Assembly: GCA_032622095.1 (NCBI GenBank)
Contig: CP136066.1
Coordinates: 170,634,664-170,698,663 of the forward strand
Direction: 5' to 3'
DNA from: Siphonodentalium dalli
Taxonomy: Eukaryota > Mollusca > Scaphopoda > Gadilida > Siphonodentaliidae
DNA: 64,000 nucleotides
Shown: positions 22,001 to 33,422 of the stretch, piece after piece
Layout of the letters: every line of letters starts with the position of its first letter
Position numbering within the stretch: the first letter of the stretch is position 1
The notes under the pieces: model-generated
Databases searched by the model: none
The model's input: the letters and a program-made list of their open reading frames with translations, nothing else
What the model was told of the DNA's origin: nothing
Made by a program: the position numbers and the translations under genes

Positions 22001-22282
22001 GGTGGTGTCTCTGGTGTTCCGCGTCAGTCTATAGACAGCGATGTTCTGTAAAATAAAGGATACCTTATGTATAATACGGATGATGTTGGTTTGTGCGGCA
22101 ATTCACGCGTCTATCGTGATGGGGGCGAGAAACTCGTGGTCGAACCACCTGCAACTGAAACGGATGATGGTTTTGTTGGTAGTGACACTACTGCATCAGA
22201 AGTAGGTGCAATTGACAATTGTGCTGACAGTTGTATACCAATCTGACTGCCATGAGTTTTATGCCGAAATTTAGGCATGGCT
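22001..22282 (+). pseudogene. Relic of receptor-associated end-of-tail coding sequence, copy 2
   Basis: A frame at 22083-22245 reads D-V-G-L-C-G-N-S-R-V-Y-R-D-G-G-E-K-L-V-V-E and ends C-A-D-S-C-I-P-I before TGA. It matches 17635-17760 at protein level. It lies right after the shifted receptor tail, so it may be the old true end of that protein or a separate small gene. Confidence 0.45.
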
Positions 22283-23921
22283 CTCTTAGAGCGATTATTC
22301 AGCCATCTGTGATTGATCACTTGGTTGATATAATTTCCGGAGAATGAACTTCCGGGGATTAACATGACTCAAATTGTGATTATAATTAATCACTTATGTG
22401 CACGCGATATGGACAAACAAGCGATTTTGAGGGCCATTGAAGAGGAAACCTGGAATATGAGTATTCGCACAGACTTACCACTGATCACGAAGTGTGAGCG
22501 GGCATCACTAGCTAACACAGCGTACGATCTTAGAAAAAGACAGAAAAACAGAAAACGTGCATTAGACTAAATGGAACTAAAATGATCCTGAAGCCTGGTA
22601 AAAATTCTACAAACCATCCGCTAGTTCTTAGTGTGTTAGAGACTAGCACCAAGGAACTATATATCACAAGAATTCTGAGAAATATTGGAAATTTACAATA
22701 AATTTTGATCTTAATTTTTCATCTTTATAGATGTGTTTCTAGAGTATAGTAACAGTAATAGTAATAGTGTCCACCTTGTATAGAAAAACCTGACATACAT
22801 GTATTCACAAATGTATTATTGGATGAGGAATTGCTTATCACACAGCTGGTTGCTTATTTTGTCTTATTTTATTCATGGCAACTTGGCTCATGCCACTTGC
22901 TGCAGCTTAGTTCTGGGTAGCTTTGTATTAGAAAAAATGCAACGTGATTTCTATTCATTACATGAGGGTTTGGAATATGTTCAAATTGTTAGATTTTTAC
23001 AATGACTTTGTGATCACTTGGTGTGTCCACATCTGACCTAGTAATTATATACTATAACTCACACGACATCTAAAATTTCCTGATCTCTACTATGAGTTAC
23101 TGTACTGTTCAATTTCTGTGTTGGGCCACAACAATAATATGGTTGGTTTACGAACATTTGGTTTGAAAAAAAAAGTATTTGCAAATAAAAAAATAAACTT
23201 ATGCATCACTACCACAACATTTGGCAAATATCAGAATTGTCCATGAATTTCACAAAACTTTTGAATACGATAAGCTTTAATCAGATTATAAAAATAAGTT
23301 GAAGTGTTCCTGCCTATGAAACTGTATAGATGGTAAAAAAGAGACTCAGCCATCAAATAATTTATTCACCACTATTACCAAATGCTTCATATTTTAATCA
23401 GCTTGAACATAAACCATGTAAACAAATATTTGTTTTACAGTATTGGAGGAAAAGTTGTAAGAGAGGTTTGCAGGCTAGGCTGTTAAGTTGTTGATGCCTT
23501 GCACAGAAATATTGTATAGAATTTTGTATTACCTGTTCCTGAAATTTATTGAACTTATTAATATTTATATATAAAAAAGTAGTATCTTGGTGCTTGGGTA
23601 TCATGGTCTTGTTTCGCGCTATGCAGCCCGTTAGTACCCTTTCAACTTTCAATATTTCGCGAAAGGGTACAATATAGGGGCCGGCTTACATACCACCGTG
23701 GTCTCAAGCAATTGTACCAAACAGCATGGATAAGCATTCATGTAATTTCTGAGGCCGACTATCTACCTATCAAGCATCTCGTAATCGTATAATTACTCTT
23801 ATTTATTTTCCAAAAACTTCTAGTGGATATCTAAACACTTTGGGCACTGAATAACTTGTATCTTGAATTGTTCAAATAGACAAAACTATGGTGAAGTAGT
23901 CCCATAACATGGTCGTGGCAC
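22283..23921. other. No convincing gene
   Basis: A 68-residue plus-strand frame at 22364-22570 ends in a basic stretch (L-R-K-R-Q-K-N-R-K-R) and looks protein-like, but it overlaps a segment similar to 29222-29280 (CCGGGGATxAACATGAxTCAA). It is not called. The rest is AT-rich without signals. Confidence 0.4.
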
Positions 23922-24073
23922 CCACATCAGAATTATGGGTAACTTTTCAGGATTTAGTCGGAAATATGGCTTGTTGCCATTCATCGGAAAGCTCTCGGGG
24001 ATAGATTTCCGATGAATGCAACAAGCCATATTTCCGACTAAATCCTGAAAAGTTACCCATAATTCTGATGTGG
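23922..24073. repeat. Near-perfect 152-bp hairpin
   Basis: CCACATCAGAATTATGGGTA... at the left is matched by ...TACCCATAATTCTGATGTGG at the right. The arms are about 70 bp, with one extra C in the left arm (GTTGCCATTC versus GTTGCATTC), and the loop is about 10 bases. The flank GTGGTTAAAGGAGTCGATTA resembles bases 10-40 of the window. The near-identical arms point to recent formation or gene conversion between arms. Confidence 0.9.
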
Positions 24074-24097
24074 TTAAAGGAGTCGATTAATTAGGCA

Positions 24098-24112
24098 CCC
24101 CCCCCCCCCCCC
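24098..24112. repeat. Poly-C run
   Basis: Fifteen consecutive C, just outside the 24-kb hairpin. Confidence 0.9.
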
Positions 24113-25110
24113 TCAGTCCCAAAAGAATAAAAAAAATAAAACAATAATAATCACCATAATTATAATGATTGCTAAAAATGCAATACTGTATTCTACTTAT
24201 GATACGGGATTGTAGACGTTCTGTTTGTCACACTATGTGTCCCGCGGGGATGATGGAGCAGAGGCTAAATATATCTACCCCACCCTTCGCCATTATTTCG
24301 GAAGGATGGTTTTGTGGGGATGGCCTACCCCCTCTTGTTCTGTTCACCATCTGATGGACACACATGGTACAACAATAATTCTGCTGTAACAACCTATGTT
24401 AATTATAGATTACATGTACGACAAGAAATATTTTAGCTAAAACGAATAAAAAGTTTAATTCTCCTAATTTAAAATATGTGAGATATAACTTTTTCGATTT
24501 CAGTACTGCGTTACTAAATTTAAGTTAAATACTACTTTCATGTATTAATGTTGGATATAAGCTATCACTGAAGCCAATATATAGATATAGCATTGCCTCG
24601 TAATTATTTAATCATTTACGGACTGAATCTCGATGCTTTTGCCACTTCTCACACGAGGTTACCTGGCATCCATATATCATATTATAAATTAAAGAAATCT
24701 CTAAGAAATTAACATATTTTCCAGTGAGGAAATAACCACGTGTACGGGAGCATGCCAGCACACAATCTGGGAAGTTAGTTATATATGTCTTTTTTTCATT
24801 ATTTGCAAAATGATTATTATTTTCTTTTTTATTCGGACCCTGAGACTATGTGCGATACCGTTTGTCTAGGTAGTTAATATGATACTTGAGTTATCGGACC
24901 TTGATACCATATCTTTTAATGTTTCCATAAATTTCTACCCTTTGTCTCCTAGTGGCTAGTTGTAACAGAATAGCGTTTGATGGTATAGTATATAATTGAC
25001 TGCTAAGAAACATACCAGTCATGATCTGACGGACAAGATGATTCGGCCGATAATCAATATCTGGATTAGTTCCAAAAAATATTATTTCCCTGAGGTTTTT
25101 CAACAATACA
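24113..25110. other. No gene seen
   Basis: Short frames only; nothing recognised. Confidence 0.5.
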
Positions 25111-25402
25111 AGTTTCATTGTTTACTTTAAACTGTCGAAGTTTCAATGCCAATTGGGATGCTTTCAAGACACTGATATACGAACTACAAAATACAAATGA
25201 TAAATTTGGTCTTGGGTCTGACTGATATATTTCGTGCCCCAGACAATATTAATTTAAGTTTCATTGTTTACTTTAAACTGTCGAAGTTTCAATACCAATT
25301 GGGATGCTTTCAAGACACTGATATACGAACTACAAAATACAAATGATAAATTTGGTCTTGGGTCTGACTGAAATATTTCGTGCCCCCGACAATATTAATT
25401 TT
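25111..25402. repeat. Tandem duplication of 146 bp
   Basis: AGTTTCATTGTTTACTTTAA starts at 25111 and again at 25257. The copies differ at a handful of positions (TGCCAATT/TACCAATT, CTGATATAT/CTGAAATAT). Confidence 0.92.
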
Positions 25403-25639
25403 TCGCCAGTAGGATATCATCCTCTGATAAAAAATATAGACCTCTGGCGATATGCTTACTGGAGGAATGTCCCTTTCTACTATCATCGCCTAAATGCTCA
25501 AGCAAATCAACCGTACTATTTCATAGAAAACATCGTCTGAACTACGCTCAATTGTAAATATTGATTCGGGACGCAACAGTTACTGTCGGCGATAAATTTC
25601 GCCATCGAGAGTCACTTATTTTTAGTCGAGTTTTTTTCT
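25403..25639. other. Spacer, no gene seen
   Basis: Ordinary AT-rich sequence between the 146-bp duplication and the satellite; it includes the short inverted pair GTCGAGTTTTTTTCT / AAAACTCGAC at about 25625-25651. Confidence 0.4.
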
Positions 25640-27600
25640 CCAAAACTCGACTTATAGTTTGATGGGGGACGGCGGGCGGCGGGCGGGCGGGCTGGCGGGC
25701 GGCCTGTTTTGCTTATAACTGAACCGTTTATTGACGGATTACGAAAAAATTTGGTGTGTGAGTACATATCCATGCACGTAAGCTGCAGACAACAAATCGG
25801 GTTCGTCCGCACATTTATTACAGAGTTATGGCCTTTTGCCATTTTTCACTGATTTTAGGCTCGTTAGCGCAACAACTTCAACAAACGTTATCTGATTCGA
25901 TTGAAATTTGGGATATATGTGTCTCCCAAGAATATCTCGGACGAGTTCGAAAACTGGCCTGGTCCGATAAAATTTGATAGGTTATGGCCCTTAATTAGTC
26001 ATTTTTCACGAATTTTCAGCTCGTTAGCGCGATAACTTCAACAAACGTTATCCGATTTGATTGAAATTTGGTATATAGGTGTCTCCCAAGATTATCTCGG
26101 ACGAGTTCGAAAACCGGCCTGGTCCGATAAAATTTGATAGAGTTATGGCCCTTAATTAGTCATTTTTCACGAATTTTCAGCTCGTTAGCGCGATAACTTC
26201 AACAAACGTTATCCAATTTGATTGAAATTTGGTATATAGGTGTTTCCCAAGAATATATCCGACGAATCGAAAACCGGCCTGGTCCGATAAAATTTGATAG
26301 AGTTATGGCCCTTAATTAGTCATTTTTCACGAATTTTCAGCTCGTTAGCGCGATAACTACAGCAAACGTTATCCGATTTGATTGAAATTTGGTATATAGG
26401 TGTCTCCCAAGAATATCTCGGTCGAGTTCGAAAACCGGCCAGGTCCGATAAAATTTGATAGAGTTATGGCCCTTAATTAGTCATTTTTTCAAAAAAATTC
26501 AGCTCGTTAGCGCGAGAATTTAACAAACATCATCCTATGATATATATATATAGGTGTCTCCCAAGAATACCTCGGACGAGTTAGAAAACCGGCCCGGTCC
26601 GATAACATTTGATAGAGTTATGGTCCTTAAGTAGTCATTTTGTACGAATTTTGAGCTCGCTAGCGCGATAACTTCAACAAACGTCATCCGATTCAACTAA
26701 AATTTGGTATATAAGTGTCTTCCAATAATATCCTGGACGAGTTTGAAAACCAATAAAATTTTATAGAGTTATGGCCCTTAATTAGTCATTTTTCACGAAT
26801 TTTCAGCTCGTTAGCGCGATAACTTCAACAAACGTTATCCAATTTGATTGAAATTTGGTATATAGGTGTCTCCCCAGAATATCTCGGTCGAGTTCGAAAA
26901 CCGGCCAGGTCCGATACAATTTGATAGAGTTATGGCCCTTAATTAGTAATTTTTCACGAATTTTCAGCTCGTTAGCGCGATAACTTCAACAAACGTTATC
27001 CGATTTGATTGAAATTTGGTATATAGGTGTCTCCCAAGAATATATCGGTCGAGTTCGAAAACCGGCCAGGTCCGATACAATTTGATAGAGTTATGGCCCT
27101 TAATTAGTCATTTTTTCACAAATTTTCAGCTCGTTAGCGCGAGAATTTAACAAACATCATCCTATGATATATATATATAGGTGTTTCCCAAGAATACCTC
27201 GGACGAGTTAGAAAACCGGCCCGGTCCGATAAGATTTGATAGAGTTATGGTCCTTAAGTAGTCATTTTGTACGAATGTTGAGCTCGTTAGCGCGATAACT
27301 TTAACAAACGTCATCCGATTCAACTAAAATTTGGTATATAAGTGTCTTCCAATAATATCCTGGACGAGTTTGAAAACCAATAAAATTTGATAGAGTTATG
27401 GCCCTTAATTAGTCATTTTTCGTGAATTTTTAGCTCGTTAGTGCGATAACTTCAACAAACGTCCTCCGATTTGTTTAAAATTTGGAATAGACGTACTTGC
27501 CAAGAATATTTCGGACGAGTTCGAAAACCAGCCTGGCCCGATAAAATTTGATAGAGTTATGGCCCTTAATTAATTTTTCGATTTTACCTATTAATTAGTC
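25640..27600. repeat. Satellite of about 161 bp, about 12 units, with a GC-rich head and higher-order period
   Basis: GTTATGG recurs at 25981, 26142, 26302, 26463, 26618, 26768, 26929, 27090, 27243, 27395 and 27555, mostly 160-161 bp apart with 150-155 bp variants. The unit reads GAGTTATGGCCCTTAATTAG, CAGCTCGTTAGCGCGATAAC, TTCAACAAACGTTATCCGAT, GGTATATAGGTGTCTCCCAA. A variant unit (GCGAGAATTTAACAAACATC, with TATATATATA) occurs at about 26510 and 27137, showing a block duplication of about 627 bp. The head at 25665-25705 is a run of GGCGGGCGG words. It matches a repeat style common in bivalve genomes. No gene. Confidence 0.9.
25668..25702 (+). other. G-rich tract able to form a G-quadruplex
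   Basis: GGCGGGCGGCGGGCGGGCGG followed by GCTGGCGGGCGG gives at least four GGG runs with loops of 1-4 bases on the plus strand, in an AT-rich region. Folding is an inference. Confidence 0.55.
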
Positions 27601-29286
27601 TACCGATACTGATGCACACCAATTGGCGGTAGCCACTAGCCACCGGCAGTAAGCCACCGAAAACGAGACACAGCATCTCCGATGCCACCTCTTGTAATTA
27701 ATATATAAGAATGACGGTCTGTGTGTTGTAAATTTGCCAAATTTGGATATAATATTTGTAAAAATACCTACTTTGAGCAAGTTATTCTCAATTTCTATTT
27801 TATCACATTACCGGAGTGTTTCACATTACTTTAATCTTAACATCTTGAAATTTGGATTACACTCGAAAACAAATGGGTTTGTCAATTCGTTCCTTGCTGA
27901 AGTGTTTCTGCCGACCATATTTAAACCAACACAAGTTACCACTATACAGTCTATACTGCAACATTGATTGGCCAATTACTTACCAATAACTACTTGAACT
28001 TCCAATCCGGCTTTATTGTAACTGACGTCATTGACAATTTTGGTACTTTTTATCGCGAATCGGCCATACGTCATCTTTAATAAAAGATATGACAGCCACA
28101 CTGAACCAATTTTCAAAAAGTAAAATTCTGAAAGCTCGCGATCTTTGTGGATTACGCGTTTAGCAATTCATGAACAATTGGTCTTGTAACACTGACCCCT
28201 GGCATTCCAAAACACGTATCACATATATCATCACACTACAATGGTAACTAGACAGAGTGGCAAACTGTGAGGAACTAAATCTAGAATAGCCCTCTCCGAA
28301 AACATTTCTTTCCAGAATTTGAATCATCTCTTCAATCAGTATCAGAAGAAATTATCAATAGCTATTCCGATAGTGTCATATGTAAAACATACACTGTTTC
28401 GACTCTTATCAATTTATGGATGAGAACTAATACGCACACATTGATAAAAACAATCCAACGTTGTTAAATCCCTAGTTTGTTCATCAAACATTATATAATT
28501 TATAAATGTCAGTTTTATACCATCAATTAACGATTAATTAACGTATTGCCACTTACATGTATGCTTTGGAAATAATGTGAATCACGTAGTTATTGTTGTC
28601 CATAGTATATATATGTATGTATACACAACCAGTAGACGTCGTCGCAGGGTCTCAGTGTCGTATTATTGTTAGTTAAGTTTGGGAGTGTACATGAAGACGA
28701 TTAGTAGGTCATGCCATTTCCCGGTAATATATACAATGTTTTGCTTCAATTTTGTATTATGCGTTATCATGTTCGATATATATTACTAAATAAACATTCA
28801 TTCAAAAATTCATTCAGGTGTTATAACCTTGTTAACCATGGATATTAATTAACTCAAATTGTGGAAACAATACAGTTCCTACAATCAAGTCCAATAGCAC
28901 ACGAAATGTGTGTTAGTTAGTAGAATATTACATATATGTACTTATATATGAGCCGCCAATCCCATAAAAAGGCTACTTCCCAAATCATGATATGCTGCGA
29001 ACTATGCTAGTATGAAATGGTGAATATATAAGTTACGACCATACTAAAACTTCTCCAATATTTAAATTAATATTTCTATAATTATTCTGAAACTATCTAA
29101 CAAGCAGGTCAGGACCATAAGACGATATTAACCGATGATTTCTCATTGTATTGTTGCTATTCGTGCTAGGTTAAAATGGTGGGGGTGGGAAATTGCGATC
29201 CGGCACGGTCACGGTATTAAACCAATGACCATCCGGGGATGAACATGAATCAATTTTATTGTAATTATGCATTTATTTTCGCCTTG
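27601..29286. other. No gene seen
   Basis: AT-rich sequence after the satellite; a short CCACCGGCAGTAAGCCACCG stretch sits at the border. Nothing else is supported. Confidence 0.5.
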
Positions 29287-29773
29287 TTAAAGGTACTCAA
29301 TCCGACCAGAGGGTCCCCATCTCAACAGATTCCAACAACAACAATCCGATCAGAGGGTCCTATATTACTATTTCTTTGGCTTTGGTGGTAAAAAATATTT
29401 GATTCGAGTCGAGGAACCATCAAACAAAGCTCAGAGTTATTAGATATTGATTTTTGAAAATTCTTATGTTCTCGAGATGAGTACTAATAATTGCCGTCAA
29501 TTTCGTTTCCTGCTCGAGATTTGTACACCAAAACTCAATTCAAACAGACAAGGATGGATAACTCTAAAATCAAGTGGTAATAATAACGCAATTTTGACTG
29601 AGATCTGGGCCAGAAAGTATTCCCGATAATGAAAAATAATAGATTTCTTAAATCGATATCTAACAAATCTGAGCTTTGATGGGTGACTTTCTCGACTCGA
29701 ATAAAATATTTTTGACCCCCGAAGCCATTGAAATAGTAATTGAGAGGAGTTTTATCGGATTGAGTACCTTTAA
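29287..29773. mobile_element. TTAA-flanked fold-back element with about 150-bp arms
   Basis: TTAA at 29287-29290 and 29770-29773 flank AGGTACTCAATCCGA...TCGGATTGAGTACCT. The arms continue inwards (GATTCGAGTCGAGGAACCATC with its imperfect complement at about 29685-29705, and AGCTCAGA with TCTGAGCT). The interior has no transposase. TTAA makes piggyBac-type mobilisation possible, but the ends differ from those of the nested-hairpin family. Confidence 0.75.
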
Positions 29774-30185
29774 GAGTTATAGTCCCGCTGTTTTAATCCC
29801 GCCTTTAGTTGGCGTATTGTTGCCTGTAAGATTATTGAGATATAACGCCATACGCGATGACATTAAATCGCACGGAAAGAGCAATAATTGTGTGGGCTGC
29901 CTGACGTGAATATGTTTTGGAAAATAACGTCATACGTATTATAATGACATTAAATCTCAAGGAAACCCACGAAAAAAAATAAAAATAACATTTAATGTTT
30001 CAATGTTTTAAGTTATTTCCTTCATAAAAAAGAGTCTTCGTGATAAAGAACCCTCTCAATACATGAATATAGAATTAACCTTTAAAAAAAAAAATCTTCG
30101 GAATAGCGAACATTCGGAGTAGTGAACCTTCGGAATAGTGAACCTTCGGAATAGCGAACCTTCGGAATAGAGACATGTTCCCCTT
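29774..30185. repeat. Third copy of the CCTTCGGAATAG repeat family
   Basis: Similar to 2003-2435 in the same order (GTTATAG, GCGTA, ATTATTGAGATAT, AATTGTGTGGGCTGCxTG, GACATTAAATCTCAAG, AGTCTTCGTGATAA), ending in five GAACCTTCGGAATAG-like units at 30092-30172. The fold-back element lies at its left edge. Confidence 0.8.
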
Positions 30186-30390
30186 ACATATATATTAACC
30201 GTCAAGCCGACAGGCCACCAAAAACCATTCGGTAAGAAAAACGGAAGGCCAGAAGAATCATAAGGTCCTCAGACACCTAATGAAGAGGAAGCCGTCGCAT
30301 ATACTGAACAGAACTCTCTTCCCAGACGGAACGTCAATTATCCCTTTCATGACGGGAGCCGCGTTGGTGCAGCAATAAAAATCCTGCCCC

Positions 30391-30545
30391 AGTGCATTCT
30401 CTTATATATGCAAGTCTCACATCGAGAGCCTCGCACATCTAAGAGCATGCAATGGCTTACAAGGTCAATCTAAGTATTGTTAGGCAAAATTATTCTCTTA
30501 TATATGCGAGGCTCCCTATGAGACTAGCATATATAAGATAATGGG
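30391..30545. repeat. Old relic of the nested-hairpin element core
   Basis: CAGTGCATTCTCTTATATAT, then GCCTCGCACATCTAAGAGCA, and a second arm pair at about 30491-30538. The order is the same as in the intact copies, but there are many substitutions and no outer ends. Stray CCTTCGGAATAGCGGACC follows immediately. Confidence 0.75.
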
Positions 30546-30736
30546 GACCTTCGGAATAGCGGACCTTGGGAATAACGGACTGTACTCGAATCACACGACG
30601 AAGGCATGCTTGCACTGTTCCGTTCTACATCCGTTTTCCAATTTCTAGATAAAGATGTTCTTATTCTAGCACCTAACGTAACTATGTTGAATCAATAGAT
30701 ACCGTGCTGAAATCTTTAATTATATGCATGCTGTAG

Positions 30737-31136
30737 TTAACCCTTTACCCAACAGAAGGGCCCTGTGCCAATGCATTCTCTTATATATGCGAGTCGACCA
30801 TAGGTCGCCTCGCATATATAAGAGAATGCATTGGCTTAACACATTACAAATTATAAAATTGTTAAAGAATGTAAGAAAAAATGGTAAAAAGTGTTAAAAA
30901 AAGATGTTTTTTAGGCCAATGCATTCTCTTATATATGCGAGGCGACCTATGGTCGACTCGCATATATAAGAGAATGCATTGGCACAGGGCATAACTGTAA
31001 CTATCACAATGTGGTCAAGGAGCCGGTTCCAATGATATCCATATTTGTATGGTTCTATTGAGACAGACCCAAGATATTTTAGGCTGTTGAAGCTTTATTT
31101 GGCCGGTTTTGGCCGGTTTGTTGGGTAAAGGGTTAA
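30737..31136 (+). mobile_element. TTAA-flanked nested-hairpin element, copy 2
   Basis: Full-length, same orientation as copy 1, with TTAA at 30737 and 31133. The hairpin arms are perfect in both hairpins, in contrast to copy 1. The right shoulder reads ATAACTGTAACTATCACAAT then the GGCCGGTTTTGGCCGG block. Confidence 0.9.
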
Positions 31137-31578
31137 TCGAAAATCATGGTACGCAACTGAAGACTTCTAGTCTCCATGTACACATATCATACATATTAAT
31201 TCTCAAGGTTTCCGGTGACTCAAGGGATGAGACTCAATCTGTTCAATATAAGTTTCATAAGAATTTCAAATTATATTGTAATGCAAATAAAACCTCACAA
31301 CTTGAATGGTCGTTCTAAGTGAAGCGATTTGTTGACTAAAGTGATAGGAAACTGAAATATACTCATACAACCAAAATCGACATTTCATGCATGCCATCTC
31401 TCTTAAAGTGTATACTTCCCATACGTAACATACTCTTTCAGATCGATATTATGATCAGAAGACATATTTAGTCACAGTGAACCATAACATACAGTCTGTC
31501 TGTCTATCTGTTTCTCAAATTAAAGAACATTGACAATTGCGATATTGTCGGTCTCAATTGTGACACAGTGATTTTTTT
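31137..31578. other. No gene seen
   Basis: Short frames only. Confidence 0.4.
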
Positions 31579-31950
31579 TACCCTGTGCCAATGCATTCTC
31601 TTATATATGCGAGTCGACCATAGGTCGCCTCGCATATATAAGAGAATGCATTGGCCTAACAATTTTTTATCATTTTTTTAAAATAAATGTTTCTTACAAT
31701 TTTTAGGAAATAAAATAAAAAACATCCATTACCCTGCAGGGAGCCCCACACATATATAGAAGCATATAGAAGAGTGTCGTCTGCTCATGTTTGTCTGGGG
31801 CTCTGTATGGGTGAAATTATAAAATTGTTAAAGAATACAAGAAAAAATTATTAAATTTGTAAAAAATTGTTAGGCCAATGCATTCTCTTATATATGCGAG
31901 GCGACCTATGGTCAACTCGCATATATAAGAGAATGCATTGGCACAGGGTA
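31579..31950. mobile_element. Core-only form of the nested-hairpin element
   Basis: Starts TACCCTGTGCCAATGCATTC and ends GAATGCATTGGCACAGGGTA; the symmetry continues into flanking T8/A8. Both hairpins are present with perfect arms. The outer CCCTTTACCCAACA ends and the GGCCGG shoulder are absent. The spacer differs and includes an extra inverted piece (GGGAGCCCCACAC against GTCTGGGGCTC). This form suggests that the hairpin core can exist, and perhaps move, without the TTAA shell. Confidence 0.8.
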
Positions 31951-32615
31951 AAAAAAACCAGACATGTATGTCTTAGCCGATTCTACTTATGTGGTGATAT
32001 GTGGGTTTATTGGAGACACTGTCAAAAATCGTTACAGACAGACACACACTTGGCTTTTATATAGTACGAGTAACGATGCTATGCATTTAAATTGCTATTT
32101 TGTAAACACTATTTCCTGGCAGTTTTACTCGAAATGTTGTATAATGGGTCACAGACGTGGCAAGATGGCGTCTCTTGTGGCGGCTGTTCAATTTAGAATT
32201 AACAAAAGAAACCCCGTGAATCAGACCCATATGTTCAACCCGACAGCCCACTGATTTTTCAGTTGATGACCATTTCAATCCAACAATTCGACCAAATGAA
32301 CGAAAATATTCAACTTTTGATCTAAAATCAACAAATTTCACACTAAATACTAGAATGAAGATCAATCAATAAGAAAAAGTTTAATCTGCCAACTGATATT
32401 GTGTCAGGCAAAGGGGTGTGGGTCTGTTGATTTTTTTTAAAGACACATTAGGAAGTGGTGTGTGGGTATGTGTAGATGGGGCGAGGCAGACATATTTACC
32501 ACGATATTATTGGGAAGAACCATCTAGATGGAAATCTACAAACTATTAGCTACCAGAAACCCCGAACTTAAAAAACGTCTAGGTATTTTAATTAAAATAG
32601 GACTGAAAAGGATCG
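31951..32615. other. No gene seen
   Basis: A plus-strand frame at 31964-32254 runs out of the element and is not convincing. Confidence 0.4.
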
Positions 32616-33350
32616 ACAATAACGACCGTGGTGATGATAATGAGGATTATGACGACGATGAAAAGATGATGGTGCTGCTGCTGATGATGATGATGATAAC
32701 AAATATGATGATGATGGTGACGACGAGGATGAGGACGATGGTGATGAATAACGATGATGAAATGACGAGTAGTTGACGATTATGATGATTGCATGATATT
32801 GGTGATGAAAATGTTGATGATTTGATGATAATGATGGATGCAGGTTAGTGGTGATAATGGTGATGTGGTGATGATGACAATGATGATGATGGTGATGGCG
32901 ATGATGATGATTACTTCATGATCGATCGACGTACTGATGACGACGATGATATTAACGACGATAGTTGAGGACGATGATGGTAGCGGTGACGACGACGATG
33001 ACTGCATGATAGTGGTGATAATGATGATAATTAATGTTGAAGATGATGATGGAGATGATAATGACGATGATGCCGATGACGGTGACACAAACACATACAG
33101 ATGGCGTGTTCTGATGGCGACGATGATATTGATGATGATATATGAGGATGATGAGGATGATAGCGGCGACAATGATGATGATGATGCGGACGATAGGCAT
33201 TCTAATGATGACGGAGGTGATGACAACGAAGATGATGATTATGATGATGATGATTATGATGATGATGAGGATTATGATGAGGATGATGATGATGATGATG
33301 ATGAAGATTAGCATAACACAGATAACGATTATAGTGATGATGAGATGACG
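32616..33350. repeat. Long GATGAC/GATGAT microsatellite
   Basis: About 730 bp of degenerate GAT, GAC and GATG trinucleotides, purest at 33220-33305. It generates acidic (Asp/Glu) frames on the plus strand and Ile/Ser-rich frames on the minus strand, none of them credible genes. Confidence 0.92.
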
Positions 33351-33422
33351 ATGACTATGTTGTAAATAGTGTATATATGTTCACAGTCATCTCTAATTTC
33401 ATGTTAATTCACGATTGAGTTA

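Noticed and set aside
22364-22570. Small basic protein (68 residues)
   Set aside because: The composition is plausible, but there is no homologue I recognise and the 5' part is dispersed repeat also found near 29.2 kb.
31867-32254. Frames of 65 and 96 residues after the core-only element
   Set aside because: One starts inside the hairpin arm; the other has no domain or splice context.
32780-33348. Long acidic, Met-rich and Ile-rich frames (up to 148 residues)
   Set aside because: All read through the GATGAC microsatellite; every frame is open because the repeat lacks stops.
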